Counted from the first letter of the stretch, positions 32,297 to 41,713 are shown. The stretch: 64,000 bases of DNA from Burkholderia seminalis DSM 23518 (GCF_902832885.1 NZ_CADFDK010000009.1:124001-188000), one strand, 5' to 3'. Program-made: numbers and translations. The notes: generated by a model from the sequence alone, not told the origin.

Positions 32297-32717
32297 GCAA
32301 TGGCCGGTTCGGGCCGCCCGTCGGCGGCAAATCAGTCTGGATAATGCGATTGTAATAAATGAGTAAACGTCGTGTGGGGAAAGTGTGTTCCGGCCCCGTG
32401 AAAAAACGTCAAAACGGCGACTTGGCCGGACATGAAAAACGAAGGCAGCAAAAAAGCACGGCGAAAGCGGGCGGCCGACGTCACGGCAGGCAACGGGGGG
32501 ATGCTCGGCAGGGGGGCGATCCGGGGAGGCGGATTCGGGTGCCGGTCGAGCGCGACCGCCGACGCAGCGCGATCAATTGCCCGGGCCTCGATTATTTCTT
32601 TATGCCCGAAAATGAGAAACGCCCCGAAAGGGGGCGTCGATAATCATGAATATCGAAATGAATATCACTGGCACCGGAATAAACCCGAAAACCGCAGACG
32701 ATTTACCTCGATGAATG
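32297..32717. other. Intergenic region between the PBP gene and a small unknown gene
   Basis: About 420 nt. The left part should hold the PBP promoter; the right part holds the minus-strand terminator at 32619-32637. The short frames present have no recognisable product. Confidence 0.45.
32619..32637 (-). terminator. Rho-independent-type terminator of the 32718-33062 gene
   Basis: ACGCCCC (32619-32625) pairs with GGGGCGT (32631-32637) with a GAAAG loop. Read on the minus strand the hairpin is followed by TTTCTCATTTT, a T-rich stretch. It lies about 80 nt after the stop of the small minus-strand gene. Confidence 0.7.
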
Positions 32718-33062
32718 CTATCGGGCAACGGAAATGAATTCCCGGTATTCCGGCTGGGTCGTGCAGCGATCGACCGCCTGCAGCCGCCATGCACCGGCGT
32801 GGTCGCCGGCGAGGACGGCAGGGCCCTGTTCGCGCTGCGTCGCGCCGAACGACAGCCCCTTCAGCTGGCACACGGCGTTGCCGCCATCGGCCGCGCAGAG
32901 CGCCATCGCGCCCTCGACGTCGCGGACCTTGCCCCAGGCCGGGAGATCGATGCCCTGATGTGCCTCGCGCGACCACAGTCCCTCGTCGGTATCGACCCAT
33001 AGAACTGCGAAAGCGTGCCGGGTTGCCGATTCGCTGCCATTAATCCGAATGGTGAGGCGCAT
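32718..33062 (-). CDS. Hypothetical protein, 114 aa
   Basis: Not recognised. The ATG at 33062 follows GGAGACGATCACA, a good ribosome-binding site. The protein is small, soluble and of mixed composition, with MRLTIRINGSE, FAVLWVDTDEGLWSREAHQGIDLPAW and a Cys pair far apart (near 56 and 65), plus RCTTQPEY near the end. No signal peptide or membrane segment. It has its own terminator and an upstream palindrome, so it is an independently regulated single gene. Base composition is similar to the neighbours, but its flanks are AT-richer. Confidence 0.65.
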   Translation of the reverse strand: MRLTIRINGSESATRHAFAVLWVDTDEGLWSREAHQGIDLPAWGKVRDVEGAMALCAADGGNAVCQLKGLSFGATQREQGPAVLAGDHAGAWRLQAVDRCTTQPEYREFISVAR

Positions 33063-33709
33063 TGTGATCGTCTCCTGAAAAATTGACGCATTCGACCGTT
33101 TTGACTTGATCAGTCTAGATAGACTGGTGTGAAACGCAAGTGATAATCCTCAAACAATCCTTATTGAGTTCATTCCGGTTTCAGATGGAACGACGTCTGA
33201 CGATTCATGGTCGTTTCGGAGGCACTTGCCATCACGGGCGTTAGCGGAGATCGTGGTGTCGAGAGGCGCGTCGAAGGCGGTCGGGAGATGGGATGACCCG
33301 CGCGCGGGGCGCGTCGATCTGTCGCGCGCGACCGGCCACCGAAACGGTGCCGACGGATGCGACATGGCGCAGTCGGGACACCGACCGGGCGGACGTTTCG
33401 TCGTGCCGACGGCGGGTCCGGCACGACACACTCCGACAATCGCGTACAAATCGGCACACTTTCACGAAACTTTCGGGACAGACTTGCATTCGGTCGGGCC
33501 CCACACTGGGAAGGTCCCGATCCTGTGCCGCGGACGCCCGTCCGCGGCGGCTGCCGCCATCTCGTGCCAGAGAGCGATCGACGCGATCGCAGGCCGCACG
33601 CCCGATCGGGACTGCCGGGGCCGCGTCAGCCCCGGCCCGGCCGTGAGCCGTGCGCGGCCCGCAACCGCGGGCACCGCGCCGCCCGGCCGATTCTTCGAAG
33701 GAGACTATC
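33063..33709. other. Divergent intergenic region with two inverted repeats
   Basis: About 650 nt. It holds a TetR-like palindrome (33111-33126) near the small minus-strand gene and a 9-bp stem GTCGTGCCG/CGGCACGAC (33400-33408 and 33419-33427). No convincing gene; several overlapping frames on both strands lack ribosome-binding sites. Confidence 0.45.
33111..33126. promoter_or_regulatory. TetR-type palindrome
   Basis: CAGTCTA-GA-TAGACTG is a perfect 7-bp inverted repeat with a 2-bp centre, the geometry of many TetR-family operators. It is 49 nt upstream of the 114-aa gene on the minus strand. TTGCGT and TAGACT at 16-bp spacing on that strand could form a promoter overlapping it. No TetR gene is in the window nearby. 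Confidence 0.5.
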
Positions 33710-34921
33710 GTGCTGATCTGGAAAACCGCGTTGTCGCTCAACTGGCGGACGAGCCTCGTGTCGCCGGCCAGCGCACCGGTCGCGGCGGCGAACGTCGGGC
33801 GCCTGGTGCTGACCGGCGCAACCGGCTTCATCGGCAGTACCGTGCTGACGGCGCTCGTCAATGCGGGGCTGCTCGAACGCATCGTGTGCGTCGTGCGCGC
33901 GCAGGATCGCGGCCACGCCGTCGCGCGGCTGCGCGAGGCGGCGCTGCGCGCGGGGCTTGCGCCGTACTGGGCGTCGCGCCTGACCGATGCGAACGTGATC
34001 GTCGGCGCGCTCGGCGACGTGTGGCACGGCGCCGATGCGCCGCGCCTCGCCGGGGCGACGCACGTGATTCACTGCGCCGGCCATGCGTCGCCGGCCGACG
34101 GCGCGCATCTGCGGGCCGACATCGCCGATGCGGTGCATTTCGCCGAACGCTTCGCGCGCGCGCCGCGCCTGCAGCGCTTCGTGTACGTCGGCACGGCCTA
34201 TGCGCACGCGGGCCGCGGCGGGATCGTGCAGGAACAGGCGGCGGGCGCTGCGGCGAACGACCCGGCGCACGACGACGAAGGCCTGCCGGGTGCGGTGCTC
34301 GCGGCCGATTATCTGCACGCGAAGGCCGAAACCGAACAGCGCCTGCGCGCGCTCGGGCTGCCGCTCGTCGTCGTGCGGCCGTCGCATGTGGTCGGTCATA
34401 CGGTGCTCGGCACGCGGCCCGCGCCGAATTCGTTCTGGATGTTCCGCCTCGCGCATGCCGCGCGTCGCTTCACCGCGCGGCCGATGACGCGCATCGACAT
34501 CGTGTCGGTGGACGACGTGGCGCGCGCGACGATGCTGCTGGCCGTGAAGCCGACGCTCGCCCACGACGTCTATCACGTGTCGGCCGGCGACGAGGCGCCG
34601 CAGGTCGCGCAGATCGTGCGGGCGATGGACGAGGCGGCGGGGATGACGGGTGCGCCGCGCTACGCCGCGTGTGCGCCGGCGGAACTGCCGCTCGTGGTGC
34701 GAGACGTGCTCGGGCGGGCCGATCCGGCACTCGAACGCGTGATCGGCCGTGCATTGCAGCGCTGCGGGGAATTCGCGACGGTCGATCGCGTGTTCGACAA
34801 CCGTCGCGTGCGCGACGAAATCGATTTCGAGCCGTTGCCGTTCATCGATTACGTCGAGGAGTGCATGCGCACGTCGCGCGGCGTGGCCGTGACCGAGTTG
34901 ATGCGCGGCGCGTTGCACTGA
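33710..34921 (+). CDS. NAD-dependent epimerase/thioester-reductase-like extended SDR
   Basis: 403 aa from GTG 33710, preceded by AAGGAG seven bases upstream. The Rossmann motif VLTGATGFIGSTVLTALV lies at ~34-51. The active-site Tyr-Lys equivalent is ADYLHAKAETEQ (about 200-211) and the substrate-lobe PSHVVGHTVLGTRPAPNSFW follows. The arrangement resembles thioester reductase (NRPS-terminal) and 3-beta-HSD-like SDRs. Substrate unknown. It is a single gene with a strong terminator after it; a promoter is expected in the preceding 650-nt region. Confidence 0.8.
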   Translation: MLIWKTALSLNWRTSLVSPASAPVAAANVGRLVLTGATGFIGSTVLTALVNAGLLERIVCVVRAQDRGHAVARLREAALRAGLAPYWASRLTDANVIVGALGDVWHGADAPRLAGATHVIHCAGHASPADGAHLRADIADAVHFAERFARAPRLQRFVYVGTAYAHAGRGGIVQEQAAGAAANDPAHDDEGLPGAVLAADYLHAKAETEQRLRALGLPLVVVRPSHVVGHTVLGTRPAPNSFWMFRLAHAARRFTARPMTRIDIVSVDDVARATMLLAVKPTLAHDVYHVSAGDEAPQVAQIVRAMDEAAGMTGAPRYAACAPAELPLVVRDVLGRADPALERVIGRALQRCGEFATVDRVFDNRRVRDEIDFEPLPFIDYVEECMRTSRGVAVTELMRGALH

Positions 34922-34937
34922 CTGCCCGTACCGCACC

Positions 34938-34977
34938 GCACCCGTTCCCGCGCGCGGCGGGAGCGGGTGCTTTCCTT
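34938..34977 (+). terminator. Rho-independent terminator
   Basis: GCACCCGTTCCCGC (34938-34951) pairs with GCGGGAGCGGGTGC (34957-34970) through 14 bp with one G-T pair, then TTTCCTT. It ends the SDR gene and may also serve the convergent hpaR, whose stop codon lies at 34976-34978. Confidence 0.8.
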
Positions 34978-35416
34978 ATGCGTTGCCGCCGAGTTCGATG
35001 AGCCGGTCGAGCGCGCGGTAGATGTCTTCCAGGCCGTCCTCGCCGAAGCGCGACTCGAGCTGCCGGTATTGCTCGTCGATGCGCGGACCGATCTCCGTCA
35101 CCAGTTTCCTGCTTTGCGGCGTCAGGCTGACCAGCAGCCGGCGCTGATCTTCCTGCGCGCGCGTGCGCGTGATCAGGCCGTCGCGCTCCATCCGTTCCAG
35201 CACGCCGGTGAGGCTCGGGCTCAGGATGCAGCAGCGCCTGGCGATCTGTCCCGCCTCGAGCGCCTGCGCCGGTTCGCCGTCGAGCACGCGGATGATCCGC
35301 CATTGCTGTTCGGTCAACGCGAATTCCTTGAGAATGGGGCGAAACAGACCCATCAGCGTTTCGCGGGCCTCGAGCAGCAGCATGGCCAGGTTGCGATGGT
35401 CGAGCGTACGGTTCAT
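34976..35416 (-). CDS. hpaR: HpaR, MarR-family repressor of homoprotocatechuate catabolism
   Basis: 146 aa from ATG 35416 (MNRTLDHRNLAMLLLEARE); an in-frame upstream ATG at 35446 would add ten residues that are not family-like. Winged helix-turn-helix with TEQQWRIIRVLDG, ARRCCILSPSLTGVLERMERDGLITR and the wing RAQEDQRRLLVSLT. HpaR binds its own divergent promoter region and is released by (homo)protocatechuate-type ligands. It is divergent from hpaG1 with a 152-nt shared promoter region carrying a TTAA-N4-TTAA palindrome. Confidence 0.92.
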   Translation of the reverse strand: MNRTLDHRNLAMLLLEARETLMGLFRPILKEFALTEQQWRIIRVLDGEPAQALEAGQIARRCCILSPSLTGVLERMERDGLITRTRAQEDQRRLLVSLTPQSRKLVTEIGPRIDEQYRQLESRFGEDGLEDIYRALDRLIELGGNA

Positions 35417-35515
35417 CGGGGTGGGTAAAGGACGGGGACGTATCAATCTTAACAGCCGAAGGAGATGGATTTCGCGTATCAGGGTAATCGAGGTTGCCAG
35501 CGTTCGATTGTTTAC

Positions 35516-35527
35516 TTAAGATATTAA
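35516..35527. promoter_or_regulatory. Candidate HpaR operator
   Basis: TTAAGATATTAA, extended as ACTTAAGATATTAACT (35514-35529), is symmetric at 12 of 16 positions and lies in the divergent hpaR-hpaG1 promoter, about 42 nt before hpaG1. MarR proteins bind such AT-rich palindromes. No experimental site is known from this sequence. Confidence 0.5.
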
Positions 35528-35568
35528 CTATTGACGATGCGCCGCGACGCGCGGCAGGGGAATGACGC

Positions 35569-36258
35569 ATGGAGCTGTCTTGCACGACCGCCGCGGCGCC
35601 GCCGTTGCCGGTCGCCATCGGTACCGTCTATGGCGCACTGCTCAACGAGCGCGTCGCGCTCGACGCGCTCGGCGACGCCGTGAACGCGCCGCCTTACGGC
35701 CGCCCGCCGCAGGCGCCGATCCTGTACATCAAACCCGCCAACACGCATGCGGGCGACGGCGCCGCCGTCGTCGTGCCGGCCGGCGTCGACGCGCTGGAAA
35801 TCGGCGCGTCGGTGGCCGTCGTGTTCGCCCGGCGCGCGACGCGCGTGCCGGCCGCGCAGGCGCTCGACTACGTGCACGGCTTCACGCTCGCGAGCGACGT
35901 GTCGGTGCCGCACCCCGATTACTACCGCCCGGCCGTGCGCTTCAAGTGCCGTGACGGCTTCTGCCCGCTGGGCCCGGCCATCGTGCCGGCCGCCGCGCTC
36001 GGCGACGTCGACGCGATCGGCCTGACGGTGCGGATCGACGGCGAACTGGCCGTGTCCGCGTCGACCGCCACGCTGATCCGCCCGGTGCGCGAACTGATCG
36101 CCGATGTGACCGCGTTCATGTCGTTCGACGCGGGCGACGTGCTGTTGCTCGGCGTCGCGGGCGGCGCACCGCGCGCCCGCGCGGGCAGCACGATCGAGAT
36201 TTCGGCCGCCGGGATCGGCACGCTGCGGCATACGCTGATTGCGGAGGAAGCACCATGA
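35569..36258 (+). CDS. hpaG1: HpaG1, fumarylacetoacetate-hydrolase-family decarboxylase/isomerase subunit
   Basis: 229 aa. The FAH fold is recognised from GRPPQAPILYIKPANTHAG, LEIGASVAVVF, YVHGFTLASDVSVPHPDYYRP and RFKCRDGFCPLGPAI. It corresponds to the N-terminal half of enterobacterial HpcE/HpaG, which decarboxylates 5-oxopent-3-ene-1,2,5-tricarboxylate to 2-hydroxyhepta-2,4-diene-1,7-dioate. Metal-ligand acids of the FAH family are less complete than in HpaG2, so the division of labour between the halves is uncertain. First gene of the hpa operon; its stop overlaps the hpaG2 start (36255-36258). Confidence 0.9.
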   Translation: MELSCTTAAAPPLPVAIGTVYGALLNERVALDALGDAVNAPPYGRPPQAPILYIKPANTHAGDGAAVVVPAGVDALEIGASVAVVFARRATRVPAAQALDYVHGFTLASDVSVPHPDYYRPAVRFKCRDGFCPLGPAIVPAAALGDVDAIGLTVRIDGELAVSASTATLIRPVRELIADVTAFMSFDAGDVLLLGVAGGAPRARAGSTIEISAAGIGTLRHTLIAEEAP

Positions 36259-37019
36259 AGACGGCGCGCGTGATCTACAACGGCGCACTGCATGCGGCCG
36301 AACCGGCCGGCGACGGCACGATCCGCCTCGATACGGGGCGCGTGGTCGCCGAGGAGGCGGTGGCGTGGCTGCCGCCCGTCGCGCCGCGCACGACGTTCGC
36401 GCTCGGCCTCAACTACGCCGACCACGCGAAGGAACTCGCGTTCAAGGCGCCGAGCGAGCCGCTGATCTTCCTGAAGGGACCGAACACGTTCATCGGCCAC
36501 CGGTCGCGCACCATGCGCCCGGCGGATGCGACGCACATGCACTACGAGTGCGAACTGGCCGTCGTGATCGGCCGGCCCGCGCGCAACGTGAGCCGTGCGC
36601 AGGCCGTCGACTACGTGGCCGGCTACACGGTCGCGAACGACTACGCGATCCGCGACTATCTCGAGAACTACTATCGCCCGAACCTGCGCGTGAAGAACCG
36701 CGATACCTGCACGCCGCTCGGGCCGTGGTTCGTCAGCCGCGACGAGATCGGCGACGCGGGCGACCTGATGCTGCGCACGACCGTGAACGGCCACGAGACG
36801 CAGCGCGGCAGCACGCGCGACATGATCTTCGACGTGCCGGCGCTGATCGAGCACATCAGCGGCTTCATGACGCTCGCGCCGGGCGACCTGATCCTGACCG
36901 GCACGCCCGAGGGGCTGGCGGACACGCAGCCGGGCGACGAGGTCGTGACCGAGATCGAAGGGATTGGCCGGCTCGTGAACACGATCGTCGGCGAAGCAGA
37001 CTACTATCGCGCCGGCTGA
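36255..37019 (+). CDS. hpaG2: HpaG2, 2-hydroxyhepta-2,4-diene-1,7-dioate isomerase/OPET decarboxylase subunit
   Basis: 254 aa; ATG 36255 overlaps the hpaG1 stop (ATGA). FAH-family core: ALGLNYADHAKEL, FLKGPNTFIGH, MHYECELAVVIGR with the metal-binding E-x-E, VANDYAIRDYLE, and LTGTPEGLADTQPGD. It is the C-terminal half of HpcE and, with HpaG1, converts the semialdehyde-dehydrogenase product to the diene dioate and isomerises it. Cytoplasmic. Separate hpaG1/hpaG2 genes, rather than one fused gene, fit Pseudomonas and Burkholderia. Confidence 0.92.
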   Translation: MKTARVIYNGALHAAEPAGDGTIRLDTGRVVAEEAVAWLPPVAPRTTFALGLNYADHAKELAFKAPSEPLIFLKGPNTFIGHRSRTMRPADATHMHYECELAVVIGRPARNVSRAQAVDYVAGYTVANDYAIRDYLENYYRPNLRVKNRDTCTPLGPWFVSRDEIGDAGDLMLRTTVNGHETQRGSTRDMIFDVPALIEHISGFMTLAPGDLILTGTPEGLADTQPGDEVVTEIEGIGRLVNTIVGEADYYRAG

Positions 37020-37041
37020 GCCCGTCGCCCAAGGAGAGCAC

Positions 37042-38505
37042 ATGACCATCAAGCACTGGATCGACGGCCGCGAAGTCGAGAGCCGCGAGACCTTCACGAC
37101 GCTGAACCCCGCGACGGGCGACGTCATCACCGACGTCGCGTCGGGCGGCGAGGCCGAGGTCGACGCGGCCGTGCGCGCGGCGAAGGCGGCGTTCCCGAAA
37201 TGGGCGAACACGCCCGCGAAGGCGCGCGCGAAGCTGATGCGCAAGCTCGGCGAGCTGATCGAGAAGAACGTGCCGATGCTCGCGGCGCTGGAGACGCAGG
37301 ACACCGGCCTGCCGATCGCGCAGACGAGCAAGCAGCTGATTCCGCGCGCCTCGGAGAACTTCAATTTCTTCGCGGAAGTGTGCGTGCAGATGAACGGCCG
37401 CACGTATCCGGTCGACGACCAGATGCTGAACTACACGCTGTACCAGCCGGTGGGCGTGTGCGCGCTGGTGTCGCCATGGAACGTGCCGTTCATGACGGCC
37501 ACGTGGAAGACGGCGCCGTGCCTCGCGCTCGGCAATACGGCCGTGCTGAAGATGTCGGAACTGTCGCCGCTGACGGCCGACCAGCTCGGCCGGCTCGCGC
37601 TCGAAGCCGGCATTCCGCCCGGCGTGCTGAACGTCGTGCAGGGCTACGGCGCGACGGCCGGCGACGCGCTCGTGCGCCATCCCGACGTGCGCGCGGTGTC
37701 GTTCACCGGCGGCACCGTGACGGGCAAGCGGATCATGGAGCGCGCGGGCCTCAAGAAGTATTCGATGGAGCTCGGCGGCAAGTCGCCGGTGCTGATCTTC
37801 GACGACGCCGATTTCGACCGTGCGCTCGACGCGTCGCTGTTCACGATCTTCTCGATCAACGGCGAACGGTGCACCGCCGGTTCGCGGATCTTCGTGCAGC
37901 GCACGATCTACGACCGCTTCGTGCAGGAATTCGCGCGCCGCGCGAACAACCTGGTGGTCGGCGACCCGGCCGATCCGGGCACGAATCTCGGCGCGATGAT
38001 CACGCGCCAGCACTGGGAGAAGGTGACGGGCTACATCCGCATCGGCGAGCAGGAAGGCGCGCGCGTGGTCGCGGGCGGCGCGGACAAGCCGGCCGGGCTG
38101 CCCGCGCATCTGCGCAACGGCAACTTCGTGCGCCCGACCGTGTTCGCCGACGTCGACAACCGGATGCGTATCGCGCAGGAAGAGATCTTCGGGCCGGTCG
38201 CCTGCATCATTCCGTTCGAGGACGAAGACGAAGGGCTGCGGCTCGCGAACGACACCGCGTATGGCCTTGCGTCGTATATCTGGACGCAGGACGTCGGCAA
38301 GGTGCATCGTCTCGCACGCGGGATCGAGGCCGGGATGGTGTTCGTGAACAGTCAGAACGTGCGCGACCTGCGCCAGCCGTTCGGCGGCGTGAAGGAGTCG
38401 GGCACCGGGCGCGAGGGCGGCGAGTACAGTTTCGAGGTGTTCGCGGAGATCAAGAACGTGTGCATCTCGATGGGTTCGCACCACATCCCGCGCTGGGGCG
38501 TGTGA
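37042..38505 (+). CDS. hpaE: 5-carboxymethyl-2-hydroxymuconate semialdehyde dehydrogenase
   Basis: 487 aa, preceded by AAGGAG. Aldehyde dehydrogenase fold: VSPWNVPFMTATWKTAPCLALGN (NAD site), SFTGGTVTGKRI, catalytic Glu in MELGGKSPVLIF and nucleophile Cys in NGERCTAGSRIF. The closing GGVKESGTGREGGEYSFEVF matches the HpaE/HpcC group. It oxidises 5-carboxymethyl-2-hydroxymuconic semialdehyde with NAD+ after ring cleavage by HpaD, encoded next. Same operon, 22 nt after hpaG2. Confidence 0.95.
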   Translation: MTIKHWIDGREVESRETFTTLNPATGDVITDVASGGEAEVDAAVRAAKAAFPKWANTPAKARAKLMRKLGELIEKNVPMLAALETQDTGLPIAQTSKQLIPRASENFNFFAEVCVQMNGRTYPVDDQMLNYTLYQPVGVCALVSPWNVPFMTATWKTAPCLALGNTAVLKMSELSPLTADQLGRLALEAGIPPGVLNVVQGYGATAGDALVRHPDVRAVSFTGGTVTGKRIMERAGLKKYSMELGGKSPVLIFDDADFDRALDASLFTIFSINGERCTAGSRIFVQRTIYDRFVQEFARRANNLVVGDPADPGTNLGAMITRQHWEKVTGYIRIGEQEGARVVAGGADKPAGLPAHLRNGNFVRPTVFADVDNRMRIAQEEIFGPVACIIPFEDEDEGLRLANDTAYGLASYIWTQDVGKVHRLARGIEAGMVFVNSQNVRDLRQPFGGVKESGTGREGGEYSFEVFAEIKNVCISMGSHHIPRWGV

Positions 38506-38547
38506 CGGTCGTTTCGCCGCGATAACGAACCAAACGGAGACTGAACG

Positions 38548-39396
38548 ATGGGCAAACTGTCCCTCGCCGCGAAGATCACGCACGTGCCGTCGATGTATCT
38601 GTCGGAACTGCCCGGCAGGCATCACGGTTGCCGCGAGGCGGCGATCCGCGGCCACCAGCTGATCGGCGAGCGCTGCCGCGCGCTCGGCGTCGACACGATC
38701 GTCGTGTCGGACGTGCACTGGCTCGTCAATGCCGGTTATCACGTGAACTGCAACGCGCGGTTCTCGGGCACGTACACGAGCAACGAGCTGCCGCATTTCA
38801 TCCGCGACATGACGTACGCGTATCCGGGCAACCCGGCGCTCGGCCGGCTGATCGCCGAGACGGCCACCGGGCGCGGCATCGCGACGCGCGCGCACGAGAT
38901 CGACAGCCTGGAACTCGAATACGGCACGCTCGTGCCGATGCGCTACATGAACGGCGACCAGCATTTCAAGGTCGTGTCGATCGCCGGCTGGTGCATGTGG
39001 CATCAGCTCGACGAAAGCCGCCGCTTCGGCGAGGCGCTGCTCGAGGCGATCGAGAAGAGCGATTCGAACGTCGCGTTCCTCGCGAGCGGCTCGTTGTCGC
39101 GCCGCTTCAACGACAACGGCAGCCCCGAGGAATCGATCCACCAGATCAGCCGCGAATTCTTCCGCCAGGTCGACCTGCGCGTGGTCGAGCTGTGGAGGCA
39201 GGGCGATTTCAAGACCTTCTGCGCGATGCTGCCCGAGTACAACCTCCATTGCCACGGCGAAGGCGGGATGCACGACACGGCGATGCTGCTCGGGCTGCTC
39301 GGCTGGGATCGTTACGACAAGCCCGTCGAGATCGTCACCGACTATTTCGCGAGTTCGGGCACCGGGCAGATCAACGCGATCTTTCCGCTCGCCTGA
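38548..39396 (+). CDS. hpaD: 3,4-dihydroxyphenylacetate 2,3-dioxygenase
   Basis: 282 aa, after GGAGACTGAACG. Class III (LigB-type) extradiol dioxygenase: early [30 protein letters not shown] with an iron-ligand His, and [22 protein letters not shown] with Glu/His at the end. Fe(II) cleaves the ring of homoprotocatechuate between C2 and C3, giving the substrate of HpaE. Length and motifs match HpaD/HpcB of the catabolic cluster. Confidence 0.95.
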   Translation: MGKLSLAAKITHVPSMYLSELPGRHHGCREAAIRGHQLIGERCRALGVDTIVVSDVHWLVNAGYHVNCNARFSGTYTSNELPHFIRDMTYAYPGNPALGRLIAETATGRGIATRAHEIDSLELEYGTLVPMRYMNGDQHFKVVSIAGWCMWHQLDESRRFGEALLEAIEKSDSNVAFLASGSLSRRFNDNGSPEESIHQISREFFRQVDLRVVELWRQGDFKTFCAMLPEYNLHCHGEGGMHDTAMLLGLLGWDRYDKPVEIVTDYFASSGTGQINAIFPLA

Positions 39397-39440
39397 GCGC
39401 TGCCGCCTGCCAAGCAATCGAATCCGAACGGAGATTTGCC

Positions 39441-39833
39441 ATGCCACACATCGTCGTCGAATACACCGCGAACATCCGCGACGACGCGCGCATTCCCGCG
39501 CTGCTGCGCACGATCAACGCGACGCTGATCGCGCAGGGCGGCGTGTTCCCGACCGGCGGCATCCGCTCGCGCGCGCTCGAACTGCAGGACTACTGCGTCG
39601 CCGACGGCACGGAGGACGACGCCTTCGTCCACGTGACGCTGAAGATCGGCTCGGGGCGTACCGACGCGCAGAAGAAGGCCGCGTGCGATGCGCTGTTCGA
39701 TGCGATCAAGGCGCATTTCGCCGAGCTGTACGCGAAACGCTACCTCGCGCTGTCGATGGAACTGACCGAGTTCAGCGAAAGCGGCTCGTACAAGCACAAC
39801 AACATCCACGCCCGCTACAAGCGGGCCGGCTGA
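39441..39833 (+). CDS. hpaF: 5-carboxymethyl-2-hydroxymuconate Delta-isomerase
   Basis: 130 aa from ATG 39441 after GGAGATTTGCC. The mature-like N-terminus [12 protein letters not shown] supplies the catalytic Pro2 of the tautomerase superfamily (CHMI type). [19 protein letters not shown] and [23 protein letters not shown] are characteristic. It tautomerises 5-carboxymethyl-2-hydroxymuconate for HpaG. Between hpaD and hpaH in the operon. Confidence 0.93.
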   Translation: MPHIVVEYTANIRDDARIPALLRTINATLIAQGGVFPTGGIRSRALELQDYCVADGTEDDAFVHVTLKIGSGRTDAQKKAACDALFDAIKAHFAELYAKRYLALSMELTEFSESGSYKHNNIHARYKRAG

Positions 39834-39853
39834 ACCCCATTCCCGATCCGACC

Positions 39854-40657
39854 ATGCTCGAACCCGCCCTCATCGACCAGCTCGCGCGGCGTCTGCACGA
39901 CGCCGAGCGCGAGCGCACGCAGATCCGCCAGATCTCGCTCGACCATCCCGACATCACGATCGACGACGCGTATGCGATCCAGCGCGCGTGGGTGACCCTC
40001 AAGCTCGCGGAAGGCCGCACGCTGAAGGGGCACAAGATCGGCCTCACGTCGAAGGCGATGCAGAACACGTCGCAGATCGACGAGCCCGATTACGGCGCGC
40101 TGCTCGACGACATGTTCTTCGACGACGGCGGCACGATCCCGACCGGCCGCTTCATCGTGCCGCGCGTCGAGGTCGAACTCGCGTTCGTGCTCGGCAAGCG
40201 GCTCTCGGGCCCGAACTGCACGATCTTCGACGTGTACGACGCGGTCGATTACGTCGTGCCCGCGCTCGAGATCATCGACGCGCGCAGCCAGTCCATCGAC
40301 CCCGATACGAAACGGCCGCGCAAGGTGTTCGACACGATCGCCGACAACGCCGCGAACGCGGGCGTCGTGATCGGCGGCCGGCCGGTGCGGCCGCAGGACG
40401 TCGACCTGCGCTGGGTCGCGGCGATCATGTCGCGCAACGGCGTGGTCGAGGAAACGGGCGTCGCGGCCGGCGTGCTGAACCATCCGGCGAACGGCGTCGC
40501 GTGGCTCGCGAACCGGCTGTCGCGTTTCGGCGTCGCGCTGGAACCCGGGCAGATCGTGCTCGGCGGGTCGTTCACGCGGCCGTGTGCGGCGCGGCCGGGC
40601 GATACGTTCAGCGTCGACTACGGCCCGCTCGGGACGATCCAGTGCCATTTCGAGTGA
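39854..40657 (+). CDS. hpaH: 2-oxo-hept-4-ene-1,7-dioate hydratase
   Basis: 267 aa from ATG 39854, the family length. MhpD/XylJ-type hydratase-decarboxylase fold: [46 protein letters not shown], the metal-binding [13 protein letters not shown] and [11 protein letters not shown]. It adds water to 2-oxohept-4-ene-1,7-dioate, needing Mg2+. The gene starts 20 nt after hpaF. No clear purine-rich ribosome-binding site precedes the ATG, so coupling to hpaF is plausible. Confidence 0.94.
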   Translation: MLEPALIDQLARRLHDAERERTQIRQISLDHPDITIDDAYAIQRAWVTLKLAEGRTLKGHKIGLTSKAMQNTSQIDEPDYGALLDDMFFDDGGTIPTGRFIVPRVEVELAFVLGKRLSGPNCTIFDVYDAVDYVVPALEIIDARSQSIDPDTKRPRKVFDTIADNAANAGVVIGGRPVRPQDVDLRWVAAIMSRNGVVEETGVAAGVLNHPANGVAWLANRLSRFGVALEPGQIVLGGSFTRPCAARPGDTFSVDYGPLGTIQCHFE

Positions 40658-40668
40658 GGTAGCGAACG

Positions 40669-41475
40669 ATGCAGATTCCGTCGAATGTCTTCAAGGCCGC
40701 GCTCGCGCGCGGCGACGCGCAGATCGGGCTGTGGCTCGGGCTCGCGAATCCGTACAGCGCCGAGGTCGTCGCGGGCGCGGGATTCGACTGGTTGCTGATC
40801 GACGGCGAGCATGCGCCGAACACGGTGCCGACGATCCTCGCGCAGTTGCAGGCGATCGCGCCGTATCCGTCGCATCCGGTCGTGCGCGTGCCGTGGAACG
40901 ATCCGGTGATCGTCAAGCAGGTGCTCGATCTCGGGGCGCAGACGCTGCTGGTGCCGATGGTGCAGAGCGCCGACGAAGCGCGCGCGGCCGTGGCCGCGAC
41001 GCGTTACCCGCCGCACGGGATGCGCGGCGTCGGCAGTTCGCTGGCACGCGCGTCGCGGTGGAATCGTGTGGGCGACTACCTGCATCGCGCGAACGACGAG
41101 ATGGCCGTGCTCGTGCAGGTCGAGACACGCGCGGGGCTCGATGCGATCGATGCGATCGCGCGGGTCGAAGGCGTCGACGGCGTGTTCATCGGGCCGGCTG
41201 ACCTGGCCGCCGATCTCGGGCATCTCGGCAATCCGGGCCACCCGGTCGTGCAGGCCGCGATCGACGGCGCGATCCGGATGATCAAGGCGGCCGGCAAGGC
41301 GCCGGGCATTCTGAGCGCGGATGAGGCGGCCGCGCGACGCTATCTGGACGCGGGCGCGCTGTTCGTCGCGGTCGGGGTCGATACGACGCTGCTCGCGAGG
41401 AGCGCGGAGCGGCTGGCGGCGCAGTTCAAGGGGAAGGGGGGCAAGGCCGCGGAGAAGGGCGACGGCACGTATTGA
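40669..41475 (+). CDS. hpaI: 4-hydroxy-2-oxoheptanedioate aldolase
   Basis: 268 aa. Class II pyruvate aldolase (HpcH/HpaI): [60 protein letters not shown], catalytic Arg and metal-binding Glu and Asp in [14 protein letters not shown] and [15 protein letters not shown]. It cleaves the hydrated product to pyruvate and succinate semialdehyde, the last step of the pathway. Last gene of the operon; the C-terminal ~12 residues are Lys/Gly-rich. Confidence 0.95.
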   Translation: MQIPSNVFKAALARGDAQIGLWLGLANPYSAEVVAGAGFDWLLIDGEHAPNTVPTILAQLQAIAPYPSHPVVRVPWNDPVIVKQVLDLGAQTLLVPMVQSADEARAAVAATRYPPHGMRGVGSSLARASRWNRVGDYLHRANDEMAVLVQVETRAGLDAIDAIARVEGVDGVFIGPADLAADLGHLGNPGHPVVQAAIDGAIRMIKAAGKAPGILSADEAAARRYLDAGALFVAVGVDTTLLARSAERLAAQFKGKGGKAAEKGDGTY

Positions 41476-41713
41476 ACGAAACGGACAGACCGTTTATAGA
41501 GGGCGATATCACTTTTCGTTTATTGCGAAAAAATCATGCCATCCAGAACCCCGGTTTGGAGCGCGCGATGCCCCACACCACGATGTCCGCTACGATCTGC
41601 CCGTCGAGCGCGAGATGCGGGCGGCTGTCGAAGGGCAGCGCGCCTACCGGACGATCATCTGAATTGAACCGGATTCCGCGAATCGTTTGACGTTTCAAGC
41701 CGGTCGCGTGTTG

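Noticed and set aside
36865-39447. 860-codon minus-strand frame opposite the hpa operon
   Set aside because: Product of codon bias in a GC-rich genome; hpaE and hpaD on the other strand are unambiguous.
41513-41531. TTTTCG...CGAAAA pairing after hpaI as a terminator
   Set aside because: Weak AT-rich stem with no GC core; not convincing as a terminator.
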